A DNA stretch of 64,000 bases from NCBI RefSeq assembly GCF_016725325.1, contig NZ_CP068083.1:2542001-2606000 (forward strand), given 5' to 3'. Below are positions 34,556 to 42,822 of this stretch, piece after piece. This DNA comes from Sphingobacterium spiritivorum (lineage in GTDB: Bacteria > Bacteroidota > Bacteroidia > Sphingobacteriales > Sphingobacteriaceae). Positions within the stretch are counted from its first letter, which is position 1; each line of letters begins with the position of its first letter. The position numbers and the translations under genes were made by a program. The notes under the pieces are model-generated. The model saw nothing but the letters and a program-made list of their open reading frames with translations, ran no database searches and was not told the origin of the DNA.

Positions 34556-35517
34556 TCAATATAAAGCGGATAGTTTTTAAGAATAAGAATTTTAAGCTTG
34601 CCTATTATTTTAAAGCACTTTTAAGGGAGATTCCTCTTTCGTTCTGGTATAGGTCCCGATTAAAATCTAAATTTCAGGCAATCCCGAAATTTGACAGTAA
34701 AGCACTGGAAGATCGGGTGAATTATTACAATAAGCTTCAGCAGAATACTTCCCTGACATCCGCGGCTGTTGCAATAGCTGAATTTAAGATTCCTGAAAAA
34801 ATCCGGGTATATTATTTTGATACGAAAGAATATGCCCGCTATTTTGATCCTCTACTTAAACTGCAGATGATACCCGGTGATGTGGTGGATATTCCCGAAT
34901 GTCCGGCAATAGTGAAAAGCAGACCCATCGCCGGAGATAATAAAAATGCTGTCTTACTTAATCTGGATAAGATCAGGCACTTTAATTTTATACAGGATGA
35001 TATTGCGTTTGGTAGTAAAAAGGATATGCTGATCGGAAGATTTGCAGCTTACCAGCAACACCGCAAACGTTTTTTTGAATTGTACTTTGGCAACCCTTTA
35101 TGTGATCTGGGGAGTGTCGTGATGGATAATGATCATCCGGAATGGTACAGTAAGCCTATTTCTATTCAGCAGCATCTGGATTATAAGTTTATTCTGTCTC
35201 TGGAAGGAAATGATGTTGCTACAAATCTCAAATGGATCATGTCTTCCAATTCCGTAGCAGTAATGCCTCTGCCTAAATATGAAACATGGTTTATGGAAGG
35301 TAGACTGATCCCGGATTTTCACTATATACAGATTAAAGATGATTATTCGGATCTGGAGGAAAAGCTGCACTACTATATTAATCATCCGCAGGAAGCTGAA
35401 AAAATTATTGGTAATGCACATCAGTACATTCAACAGTTTAAAAACAGAAAATTAGAAGATCTTATCGCACTCCGCGTTCTCGAAAAGTATTTCGAAAAGA
35501 CGAATCAAGGACTTTGA
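34552..35517 (+). CDS. Family GT90 (CAP10-like) glycosyltransferase
   Basis: 321 residues. The second half carries the GT90 pattern: QQHLDYKFILSLEGNDVATNLKW at about 205-227, NSVAVMPLPKYETWFMEGRLIPDFHYI at about 230-257 and LEEKLHYYINHPQEAEKI at about 264-281. Related proteins transfer sugars to LPS core or capsule (LpsA-like) or, in eukaryotes, to capsule polysaccharide. There is no signal peptide, so it probably acts in the cytoplasm. It overlaps rdgB by four bases (ATGA). Acceptor unknown, but an envelope polysaccharide is likely. Confidence 0.82.
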   Translation: MINIKRIVFKNKNFKLAYYFKALLREIPLSFWYRSRLKSKFQAIPKFDSKALEDRVNYYNKLQQNTSLTSAAVAIAEFKIPEKIRVYYFDTKEYARYFDPLLKLQMIPGDVVDIPECPAIVKSRPIAGDNKNAVLLNLDKIRHFNFIQDDIAFGSKKDMLIGRFAAYQQHRKRFFELYFGNPLCDLGSVVMDNDHPEWYSKPISIQQHLDYKFILSLEGNDVATNLKWIMSSNSVAVMPLPKYETWFMEGRLIPDFHYIQIKDDYSDLEEKLHYYINHPQEAEKIIGNAHQYIQQFKNRKLEDLIALRVLEKYFEKTNQGL

Positions 35518-35585
35518 TTCTTTGCTTAAACCTTTTGTCAGTATTGCAGGAAGTAATTTTGCTGTAAATGTAATGCCGATTGAAA

Positions 35586-38003
35586 TCAATTTGTTTCCGT
35601 GACAGGTTCAGATTCCTCTTTTACCGGATTTTTAGATTCCTGATTCACTTTTTTTGGTTCAGTCTTTTGATCTGCAGGTTTTTTAACTTCCGTTTTATTC
35701 CCCTCTTTCGGATCTTTCTTTTCCGCCACAGGATCTTTAGCAGCAGACTTGCTGCCGGATGAAGAACTTGCTGCGGGTGGATTTATATCTTTTGGAATTT
35801 CACGTTTTCTGTTAAGTAAATCTTCCTTAGACACCGGGCGGTCTTCCGGTCGCCATATAAATCCGGGCAATACTTCATTCTCATTGGTCACCATATTCAA
35901 TGGATATACTTTGCCATCCACCTTGCGGATGGATACATAATCCTTGATTTTTCGGTTTTCCATCAGAATTTTGATCCGGCTGCTGCGGTCATGAAACATT
36001 TCCGTGATAACTTTTTTCTCTTCATTGACCACGAAAATCATGTTTTCCGCATTCCCGTCAACAAATAAACGATCCAGATTATTGCCAGCAAAGAAGCCTG
36101 TAATCTTTCTCCCTTTGAGTTGATTGAATTTGATGGTATCCAGTACAGCATTAACCATGAACGCACTGTTCACCAATAACATATTGTCCAGACGTTGCTC
36201 CTTGATCTGCAGATAGAGCGTATCTGCAGAGATTTGCGATCCTTCGGCCCATATCATAGGGCGTCCCATAAACCTGAACATGGAGTCGGCCATGCCGTAA
36301 TATACCGAATCAGCGACTGCCTGCAGGTCAGATTTGAACATACGTACATTATAATGTGCTATGATAATCCGCGTACGTGCCGTATCCAGATAAGCACTGT
36401 CTTTAGGAGTAGTCGTGACAGAGTCCGGTGATTTGGCAACTAACAAAGCTTTGTTGATCAGGCTGTCACTCTCATTTCCTTTGGGCAATACCGTTCGCTG
36501 TCTGAGCACACTGTCTGCTGTCAGGGTCTTACCGATTAGTATTTTATTCGGATCCCCTTTTTCCTGTTGTACGACAGCAGGTTTTTTAGGTGGGGCTGTG
36601 GTATTTTTTGTGATGGCTTTACTTGTCTCTTTGACTTGCTTGATCACAGTTTTGGCCGAGTCAGATTTTAATCCTTCTATATGAAGACTATCTGTTTGAG
36701 TCGAATCTGACAGACCACTTATATTGCCTGACATAGACAGGCTATCCGTATTTTCGTTACCGTCATCATCCCCGTAGTCTTCATCTGCTATTTCCTCTAT
36801 GAGTCCGCCATTCCGATCGAGCTTGAAATCGAGTGCTTTATAGTCTTTGAGGAAAATAACCTTTGAATATAAGGTATCAGCTGTCATATAAGCGGAATCT
36901 ACCTGCGGCTCAGGTTTGACAGTCGCGGATACCGAGTCTTTGGAAACGGGTGTGATCGGGCTGATTTCCTTAAAGGATTCCTCTTCTTTGGATTTCTTTT
37001 TTTCTACAGTTTTTTCCTTACCGGACTTTTTACCCTTCTCCTCTTTTTCTACAGGTTTGGCAGAAGTAGAGTCGCTGGTACTGGTTGAGTCTTTTTTAAT
37101 CACCATTGTAACCAATGGCTTATCCGTCATGGTGATAGACTCATCCGATTGTTTATACAATCCGTACCCGCCATTGGCATAGAATTTATCAACTGTATCT
37201 ACAAAAACTACATTACGGTACGCTTTACCTTCTCCTGTAGCTCTGTCATAATATAAGCTGTCTCCTTTGAGAAACTTAGAACCTTCTGTGTACAGGTTGT
37301 TTTTAGAAAAGCGGGCAACACCGGTAGCCGTATTGTAATTTCCTTTTTCCGTATACAGATTTTCGCCTTTATTTCCTTTGATGTTGGTTGGACCGAAGAA
37401 ATATGTAACCCGTTGAACAGAATTATAACGCATGGTATCCGTATAGATCTTGACGTCCGGTGTTCTTACGACAACCTTATTTCTGAAATAGGCATCCTGC
37501 GTATTCTCAAAGTAATAGGCATTTTTAGAAGTAATAGTGTCTCCTTTACTGACAATCCGCCCACCACCGGTGTATGTGCCGACTTTGCTGCGCATATTGT
37601 ACGTCAGGTAATTGGTGGTCAGTACAGAAGATTTATCGACCATACGCACATTACGTGTCAGCGTGGCAATCTGAGGAGCTGCGTCATAATGAAGTTTATC
37701 TGAATAGATGATCGTACCGCTGGGTTGCGTTATAACGACATTGTCAAAGGCTTCAAAAAACTGTCTGCCGATTCCATCCTCATACATATATCCGCTGTCA
37801 GCAGATAACGTACTTCCTTTGTGTTCAAAAACAGGTCTGTAATAAATAGTACGATCCGGATTTTTGACCAGGCGCATACTGGATGATGAAACCAGCTTGA
37901 GCTGATCTCCAGTAGGCTGTGGCTGTTGAGCGGATGCAAACAGACAGAAAATATATGTTAAGACAAAAAGGAATAATCGTTTCACAGCAGCAAAAATATG
38001 CAA
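35586..38003 (-). CDS. OstA-like LPS transport protein (LptA/LptD N-domain family)
   Basis: About 800 residues with a Sec signal peptide ending near CLFASAQ. Repeated OstA/LptA-type strands follow (YRPVFEHKGSTLSADSGYMYED, FFEAFDNVVITQPSGTIIYSDKLHYD, TYTGGGRIVSKGDTI, FYANGGYGLYKQSDESI). A low-complexity Lys/Glu/Ser linker lies at about 305-350, further OstA-like strands come after it, and a Lys/Pro-rich tail closes it. It probably forms part of the periplasmic bridge for lipopolysaccharide. The first ATG (38003) overlaps a TATTTTTG promoter box. The in-frame GTG at 37985 gives a more typical signal peptide, MKRLFLFVLTYIFCLFASAQ, and would be leaderless. Confidence 0.85.
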   Translation of the reverse strand: MHIFAAVKRLFLFVLTYIFCLFASAQQPQPTGDQLKLVSSSSMRLVKNPDRTIYYRPVFEHKGSTLSADSGYMYEDGIGRQFFEAFDNVVITQPSGTIIYSDKLHYDAAPQIATLTRNVRMVDKSSVLTTNYLTYNMRSKVGTYTGGGRIVSKGDTITSKNAYYFENTQDAYFRNKVVVRTPDVKIYTDTMRYNSVQRVTYFFGPTNIKGNKGENLYTEKGNYNTATGVARFSKNNLYTEGSKFLKGDSLYYDRATGEGKAYRNVVFVDTVDKFYANGGYGLYKQSDESITMTDKPLVTMVIKKDSTSTSDSTSAKPVEKEEKGKKSGKEKTVEKKKSKEEESFKEISPITPVSKDSVSATVKPEPQVDSAYMTADTLYSKVIFLKDYKALDFKLDRNGGLIEEIADEDYGDDDGNENTDSLSMSGNISGLSDSTQTDSLHIEGLKSDSAKTVIKQVKETSKAITKNTTAPPKKPAVVQQEKGDPNKILIGKTLTADSVLRQRTVLPKGNESDSLINKALLVAKSPDSVTTTPKDSAYLDTARTRIIIAHYNVRMFKSDLQAVADSVYYGMADSMFRFMGRPMIWAEGSQISADTLYLQIKEQRLDNMLLVNSAFMVNAVLDTIKFNQLKGRKITGFFAGNNLDRLFVDGNAENMIFVVNEEKKVITEMFHDRSSRIKILMENRKIKDYVSIRKVDGKVYPLNMVTNENEVLPGFIWRPEDRPVSKEDLLNRKREIPKDINPPAASSSSGSKSAAKDPVAEKKDPKEGNKTEVKKPADQKTEPKKVNQESKNPVKEESEPVTETN
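37991..37998 (-). promoter_or_regulatory. -7 box at the start of the OstA-like gene
   Basis: TATTTTTG on the minus strand ends five bases before an in-frame GTG (37985). If used, transcription would begin at or next to this codon and the upstream ATG at 38003 would not be transcribed. Confidence 0.4.
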
Positions 38004-38331
38004 ATAAAGTGCAAATAATTGTTAAAGCAAAAATTTTCATTAAAACCAATCCCGTTTATGATAACATCCGGGAATTCAGAGTGCAATAAGATTTTATTAG
38101 AAGAATAAAATTGTCTATTTTCAAATCGAAAGGTAAATTAAGCCCTTTCCAATTTATAAACATATTATGAAAGGATTACATTTAATTGTTACCCTAAAAA
38201 AATTAATTTTTCCATATAAATAGACTTCATATAAAATCCTTACGTCATTTAAAGGATTACAGCAACTGCAAAAATCTGAGAGCTTTCTTTGTCGTTATCA
38301 AAAAAGACACACTTTCGGAAAAAATAAGCCT
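38004..38331. other. Intergenic region between divergent OstA-like gene and tilS
   Basis: About 330 AT-rich bases without a gene. An 11-base direct repeat AAAGGATTACA occurs at 38170-38180 and 38251-38261. No function is apparent. Confidence 0.5.
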
Positions 38332-38339
38332 TAACTTTG
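38332..38339 (+). promoter_or_regulatory. -7 box directly before tilS
   Basis: TAACTTTG ends only five bases before the tilS ATG at 38345, which predicts a leaderless or near-leaderless mRNA. CACTTTC upstream (38310-38316) may contribute to the -33 region, but its spacing is short. Confidence 0.45.
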
Positions 38340-38344
38340 GGTAC

Positions 38345-39676
38345 ATGAATGTGCTGGAAAGATTTCATAGATATGTAAATCAAAACGGGCTTTTTGGTCC
38401 GGATGATAAAATTGTACTGGCTGTAAGCGGAGGTAAGGATTCTATGCTGATGGCCAGACTTTTTCTGGAATCGAACTATCCTGTGATTATAGCACATTGT
38501 AATTTTTCCCTGAGAGGAGAGGAGTCTGATCTTGATCAGCAGCTTGTCGAAGCCTTTGGCGAAAAGTATGGTATTCCTGTTTTCATCAAAAGATTTGATA
38601 CAGAAGCGTACGCAGAAGAAAACAAGATTTCTATACAAATGGCAGCCCGTGACTTACGTTATCAGTGGTTTGAAGAATTGCGTATTGCTCAGGACTGTGC
38701 ATACATCTCGGTTGCACAACACTGCAATGATCATATCGAAACAGTTTTGCTTAATATGATCAGAGGTACAGGTCTTGCAGGTCTGCAGGGTATACAGCCA
38801 AGACGTGAACGTATCATCCGGCCCTTGTTGTTTCTCCGGGCTGCAGAAGTTACGGAGGCAGTTCGTCTTTTACAGATTCCGTACAGGGATGATCAGTCTA
38901 ATTTTTCTGTTAAATATGCCAGAAATAAAATCAGATTGAAGATTGTTCCCTTGATGGAAGAGATAAATCCGGAGTTTGTACAAAGTTTTGCATCTAGTAT
39001 AGACAAATTTGCAGGAGCCTATCAGCTTCTTCAGGATTTTGTAAACCCTGTTCGTGAGTCTTTATTTCAGGAAAGTAAAGTTACCGCAGAAGTGCTTATT
39101 GAAAGGAAAAGTCTGGAACCGTACCTTACTAATCCGGCACTGCTGTATGAGCTTTTTCAGCCCTATCATTTTCAAAAGAATGTACTGGAAGATCTGGTAA
39201 TAACCTGGGATAATGGAACGGGACGTATTTTTGAATCTGACACATACCGCTTGTTAGTGGATCGTACACACTTGATCTTGCATCCGATTGTTTCGGAGGA
39301 AGAAACTCCGGTTTGCATTGAGGAAACAGATGAACAAGCCGAATGGAAGGGCTTTCATTTTAATATTGAAAAATCTTCTTCAAGGGATATTGTAAAAGAG
39401 AAACATATCGCCAAAATTGACTGGGATAAATTAAAGTTTCCTTTACAAATCCGAAGTTGGCAGGAAGGTGATGTTTTTTATCCGTTAGGGATGGAGGGTA
39501 AGAAGAAAGTGAGTGATTATTTCATTCAGCAAAAAATAAATTCCTTTGCCAAGGCACGAATTCCTATCTTGGTGGACGGAACGGGGGAAATTATCTGGAT
39601 TGTCAATTACAGGTTAGACAATCGGTTTAAGATAACGAACAATACAAAAAAAGTATTTACTTTAGTCTGTGAATAA
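38345..39676 (+). CDS. tilS: tRNA(Ile)-lysidine synthetase
   Basis: Converts C34 of the CAU-anticodon isoleucine tRNA to lysidine using ATP and lysine. 443 residues. The PP-loop AVSGGKDSMLMARLF lies at about 26-40. VIIAHCNFSLRGEESDLDQ is at about 49-67, VAQHCNDHIETVLLNMIRGTGLAGLQGI at about 124-151, and SVKYARNKIRLKIVPLM at about 194-210. The C-terminal TilS domains end with PLQIRSWQEGDVFYPLGMEGKKKVSDYFI. Length is usual. The next gene overlaps its 3' end by eight bases. Confidence 0.96.
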   Translation: MNVLERFHRYVNQNGLFGPDDKIVLAVSGGKDSMLMARLFLESNYPVIIAHCNFSLRGEESDLDQQLVEAFGEKYGIPVFIKRFDTEAYAEENKISIQMAARDLRYQWFEELRIAQDCAYISVAQHCNDHIETVLLNMIRGTGLAGLQGIQPRRERIIRPLLFLRAAEVTEAVRLLQIPYRDDQSNFSVKYARNKIRLKIVPLMEEINPEFVQSFASSIDKFAGAYQLLQDFVNPVRESLFQESKVTAEVLIERKSLEPYLTNPALLYELFQPYHFQKNVLEDLVITWDNGTGRIFESDTYRLLVDRTHLILHPIVSEEETPVCIEETDEQAEWKGFHFNIEKSSSRDIVKEKHIAKIDWDKLKFPLQIRSWQEGDVFYPLGMEGKKKVSDYFIQQKINSFAKARIPILVDGTGEIIWIVNYRLDNRFKITNNTKKVFTLVCE

Positions 39677-40172
39677 TTATATGGAAGAGCCAAACTTATT
39701 TGTAGAGCAACAGTATCTGGGTAGAGATAAGACCTGGATCAGTGTCCGCCTGATCTTAGCGTTGTTCTGTTTTATTGCTTACTATCTCAATCTGGATCAT
39801 CTGGCTTCACGTCAATTATTTTTTATTGTAGGTGTGGCTGTTATACTGGTATCGATACTGATGATGTATATGTTACATTACAGAACGGTTGTCAGGGAAA
39901 ACTGTGTGAGTATCAGCGGGCTATGGACAACACGTCTTGTCAAAATAGACCTGAACAGCATCGCAAAAGTGGAAAAGAAAAAATACAGCACTTTTATCTT
40001 TAATAATCCGGTGTACAACCTGCATAAAAATGGCAAAATTCGCTTTTATTCAGGTGGTAATGATGCGATCTGGCTGACGGATAAGGACGGTCTGGTGTAT
40101 GTAATAGGCACACACAAACAGGAAGAATTCTATAAAGCTGTAGAATACGCACGGAAGCTCAGAAAAGATTAA
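39669..40172 (+). CDS. Membrane protein with PH-like domain
   Basis: 167 residues. Two predicted membrane helices (ISVRLILALFCFIAYYLNL at about 24-42 and QLFFIVGVAVILVSILMMYML at about 49-69) are followed by a beta-rich cytoplasmic domain. In it, RTVVRENCVSISGLWTTRLVKIDLNSIAKVEKKKY resembles bacterial PH domains. The first ATG (39669) overlaps tilS. A second at 39681 lies after its stop and is equally possible. Function unknown. Confidence 0.75.
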   Translation: MNNYMEEPNLFVEQQYLGRDKTWISVRLILALFCFIAYYLNLDHLASRQLFFIVGVAVILVSILMMYMLHYRTVVRENCVSISGLWTTRLVKIDLNSIAKVEKKKYSTFIFNNPVYNLHKNGKIRFYSGGNDAIWLTDKDGLVYVIGTHKQEEFYKAVEYARKLRKD

Positions 40173-40230
40173 AATTTTGTTAAGTGATTTTTCTCTGACA
40201 AAAACACAAGGTATCTCTTCTATTATTTAT

Positions 40231-40238
40231 TAAATTTG
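40231..40238 (+). promoter_or_regulatory. -7 box upstream of the DUF4834 gene
   Basis: TAAATTTG fits TAnnTTTG, 20 bases before the ATG at 40259. No -33 element is clear. Confidence 0.35.
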
Positions 40239-40258
40239 AGAAAAAGCAACGAATTAGT

Positions 40259-40558
40259 ATGGCTCCATTATTGAAATTTTTATTGATAGCTTTCGCTGTT
40301 TATTTCATAGTAAGGTTTCTTTTCAGATTAATTTTACCATTCGCTATGCGTAAAGCGGCAGAGCGTATTATGAAAAAAGCTCAGCAATCACAATATACCA
40401 CCGGTAACGGTCCGTTTGGATATCAACAGTATGAACAGCAAACACGTGCCGATGAAGGAAGAGTACGTGTAGAATATGCTCCTTCTAAAAAAGAAGAAAA
40501 GCGCAGACCTGGAACAGCTACAGCTGGAGAGTTTGTAGACTTCGAAGAGATAAAATAA
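40259..40558 (+). CDS. DUF4834 family small membrane protein
   Basis: 99 residues. One N-terminal membrane helix (LLKFLLIAFAVYFIVRFLFRLILPF) is followed by a basic helix and a disordered Gln/Tyr-rich tail that ends GEFVDFEEIK. The acidic C-terminal motif is the conserved hallmark of DUF4834. The family is found in Bacteroidota and often lies near recF. Its function is not known. Confidence 0.8.
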   Translation: MAPLLKFLLIAFAVYFIVRFLFRLILPFAMRKAAERIMKKAQQSQYTTGNGPFGYQQYEQQTRADEGRVRVEYAPSKKEEKRRPGTATAGEFVDFEEIK

Positions 40559-40581
40559 GCACTTTTCCTTCCTAAAAAGGT

Positions 40582-40589
40582 TATCTTTG
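40582..40589 (+). promoter_or_regulatory. -7 box directly before recF
   Basis: TATCTTTG ends six bases before the ATG at 40596, which again predicts a leaderless or nearly leaderless transcript. Confidence 0.45.
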
Positions 40590-40595
40590 CGGTCT

Positions 40596-41702
40596 ATGTG
40601 GTTAAAACAATTATCTGTTTTAAATTTTAAAAATTATACGGAATCCGCTTTAGAATTTTTGCCGGAAGTAAATGCTTTCGCCGGAGAGAACGGTGCCGGC
40701 AAAACCAACCTTTTAGACGCTATACATTACCTTTCCCTGTGTAAAAGTTATTTCAATCCGATCGATTCTCAGCATATTAAGCAGGGGATGGACTGGTTTA
40801 TGGTACAGGGATCATTTGAAAATGATACCCGTACAGATGTAATCTCCTGTAGTCTGAAAAAGAATCAGAAAAAGCAGTTTAAAAAAAATAAAAAGGACTA
40901 TCCGCGACTTGCCGATCATATCGGACAATTTCCGTTGGTCATGATCTCTCCGAATGACAGTATGATCATCACGGACGGAAGTGAAGAACGTCGTAAGTTT
41001 ATGGATAATGTAATCTCGCAGACGGATCATCACTATCTGGATAAGCTTATCACGTATAATAAGGTCATGCTTCAGCGTAATGTCATGCTCAAACAAGCAC
41101 GGGAAACCGGACAACTTGATCTGGGGTTACTGGAAGTATTAAACCTGCAGCTTGTAGAAGTAGGAGCACAGATCTTTGAGAAGCGTCAGCAATTCATGAA
41201 GGATTTTCTTCCTGAATTTGAAAAGCATTATCATTTTCTTACTGAAAGTGCAGAACAGGTATCTCTGGTGTATGAATCTCCGTTGATGACTGTTGATTTT
41301 CATGAATTACTGGATAGAAACCTGGAACGTGACCGGGCATTGGAAAGAACCTCTCAGGGTATACATAAAGACGATCTTCTGTTTACCATACATGAAGGGA
41401 TGCCATTAAAGAAATTTGGCTCTCAGGGGCAGCAAAAATCATTTCTCATTGCATTAAAATTAGCCCAGTATAGTTTTCTTCAGGCAAGAAAAGGCTTCAA
41501 GCCATTGTTGCTGCTGGATGATATCTTTGATAAACTGGATGAAAGACGTACACGTAAACTGATGCAGATGGTTTCGGAAGACGATTTTGGCCAGATCTTC
41601 CTCACCGATACAGATTCAGAACGTGTGCAAAGAATTTTTGAGGAAATCGCACAACCAATCCGTATCTTTGATATCAAAGGAGGCGCAATACAAGATGTAT
41701 AA
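40596..41702 (+). CDS. recF: DNA replication and repair protein RecF
   Basis: SMC-like ATPase that helps load RecA at gaps. 368 residues from ATG 40596. The frame is open to a TTG at 40587, but that codon is part of a promoter box, and MWLKQLSVLNFKNY is the usual family start. Walker A is GENGAGKTNLLDAIHYLS at about 31-48. The ABC signature region is GSQGQQKSFLIALKLAQ at about 275-291, and Walker B is FKPLLLLDDIFDKLDERR at about 301-318. It overlaps the DciA-like gene by eight bases. Confidence 0.95.
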   Translation: MWLKQLSVLNFKNYTESALEFLPEVNAFAGENGAGKTNLLDAIHYLSLCKSYFNPIDSQHIKQGMDWFMVQGSFENDTRTDVISCSLKKNQKKQFKKNKKDYPRLADHIGQFPLVMISPNDSMIITDGSEERRKFMDNVISQTDHHYLDKLITYNKVMLQRNVMLKQARETGQLDLGLLEVLNLQLVEVGAQIFEKRQQFMKDFLPEFEKHYHFLTESAEQVSLVYESPLMTVDFHELLDRNLERDRALERTSQGIHKDDLLFTIHEGMPLKKFGSQGQQKSFLIALKLAQYSFLQARKGFKPLLLLDDIFDKLDERRTRKLMQMVSEDDFGQIFLTDTDSERVQRIFEEIAQPIRIFDIKGGAIQDV

Positions 41703-42009
41703 GAAGAAGGTAGACGAAATTCATTCCAATGATGATATTGGTATAAAACAGGCTATTGAAAAATGGGTGGATACCTATCGTCTGCGTCGTAAATTTGACG
41801 AATCTTCTATTGTCAATGCATGGCCTGAGATTATTGGGAAAGCAATTGCCAACCGTACCCAGAAAATTTATATCAAAGACCGGAAGATGTATGTTAAGGT
41901 GGAATCTGCAGTAATCAAGAACGAATTAGCTCTAATGCGCAGGCAGATTATTGGCCGTCTTAATGAATATGTTGGGCAGGTTGTTATCGAAGAATTGATC
42001 ATTCTTTAA
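41695..42009 (+). CDS. DciA-like protein (DUF721)
   Basis: 104 residues. The core IVNAWPEIIGKAIANRTQKIYIKDRKMYVKVESAVIKNELALMRRQIIGRLNEYVG is the DUF721 domain. In other bacteria this domain belongs to DciA, the ancestral loader of the replicative helicase DnaB. The ATG at 41695 overlaps the end of recF (stop 41700-41702) and is preceded by AAAGGAGG, an unusually good ribosome-binding site for this lineage. The longer open frame upstream lies inside recF and is not coding. Role in helicase loading is by family. Confidence 0.85.
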   Translation: MYKKKVDEIHSNDDIGIKQAIEKWVDTYRLRRKFDESSIVNAWPEIIGKAIANRTQKIYIKDRKMYVKVESAVIKNELALMRRQIIGRLNEYVGQVVIEELIIL

Positions 42010-42069
42010 AAAAAGAGTATCGGTCTATAATTCGGATAACAAGGCCAACAATCCTTTTTTAGTTCACCA

Positions 42070-42690
42070 TTACAAATACTGCTCAAGATCCCCTTTGCCT
42101 TCACGGACAATCTCAAAATCTCCGTTGGTAAGATCTACCACAGTGGAAGCTACATTATCTCCATAACCACCGTCTATTACGATATCTACCAGATTTTCGT
42201 ATTTTTCGTGGATAAGTTCCGGATCAGTGGAATATTCCAGAATATCATCTTCATCACGAATCGAGGTCGTTACAATAGGATTTCCCAGTACTCTGACGAT
42301 CTCTCTCACAATATGATTGTCAGGAACACGTATACCGACAGTTTTCTTTTTGGAAGAAAGAAGTTTGGGTACCTGACCGCTTGCGTTGAAGATAAAAGTA
42401 AACGGACCCGGAAGTGCTTTTTTCAGCACGCGGAATACACTGGTGTCAAAGGGTTTGGTATATTGCGAAATGTCTGTCAGATCGTAACAGATAAAAGATA
42501 AGTTTGCTTTATCTACTTTCAATCCTCTTATCTCACATACGCGTTCTATAGCCTTATGATTGGTGATATCGCAACCAATACCATATACGGTATCTGTAGG
42601 GTAGATAATTACACCGCCACGTTTTAATACATCAACGACTTGTTGTATTGCCTTTTCATTAGGATTGTTTTCGTAAATTCGGATAAGCAT
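42070..42690 (-). CDS. Sua5/YciO/YrdC-family protein (threonylcarbamoyl-AMP synthase type)
   Basis: 206 residues. VLKRGGVIIYPTDTVYGIGCDITNHKAIERVCEIRG at about 23-58 is the nucleotide-binding part of the YrdC fold. LPGPFTFIFNASGQVPKLL is at about 91-109, VGIRVPDNHIVREIVRVLG at about 117-135, and IVTTSIRDEDD follows. True TsaC makes threonylcarbamoyl-AMP for the t6A tRNA modification. This length and the KxR-type pocket also suit the YciO branch. It is separated from asnS by a terminator. Confidence 0.88.
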   Translation of the reverse strand: MLIRIYENNPNEKAIQQVVDVLKRGGVIIYPTDTVYGIGCDITNHKAIERVCEIRGLKVDKANLSFICYDLTDISQYTKPFDTSVFRVLKKALPGPFTFIFNASGQVPKLLSSKKKTVGIRVPDNHIVREIVRVLGNPIVTTSIRDEDDILEYSTDPELIHEKYENLVDIVIDGGYGDNVASTVVDLTNGDFEIVREGKGDLEQYL

Positions 42691-42722
42691 ATTGAAGCCT
42701 GAAATTTAAAAGATATTAAACG

Positions 42723-42746
42723 GTTCACGTTGCATTCCGCGTGAAC
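42723..42746. other. Hairpin upstream of the YrdC-family gene
   Basis: GTTCACG and CGTGAAC are separated by ten bases, 33 bases before the start of the gene on the minus strand. No T-run follows, so it is probably in the leader rather than a terminator. Confidence 0.3.
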
Positions 42747-42765
42747 AACGGATTCTTATAATATA

Positions 42766-42801
42766 AAAACCGTCAAAAGGCTTTAATGTTTTTGACGGTT
42801 T
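42766..42801 (-). terminator. Terminator of asnS
   Basis: AAAACCGTCAAAA and TTTTTGACGGTTT form a long stem with a ten-base loop just downstream of the asnS stop (42823) on the minus strand, flanked by A and T runs. Confidence 0.8.
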
Positions 42802-42822
42802 CTGATATGTTGTTATTCCGGA

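Noticed and set aside
41587..41694. N-terminal extension of the DciA-like protein
   Set aside because: This part lies wholly inside recF in another frame. The DUF721 protein starts naturally at 41695 behind a good ribosome-binding site.
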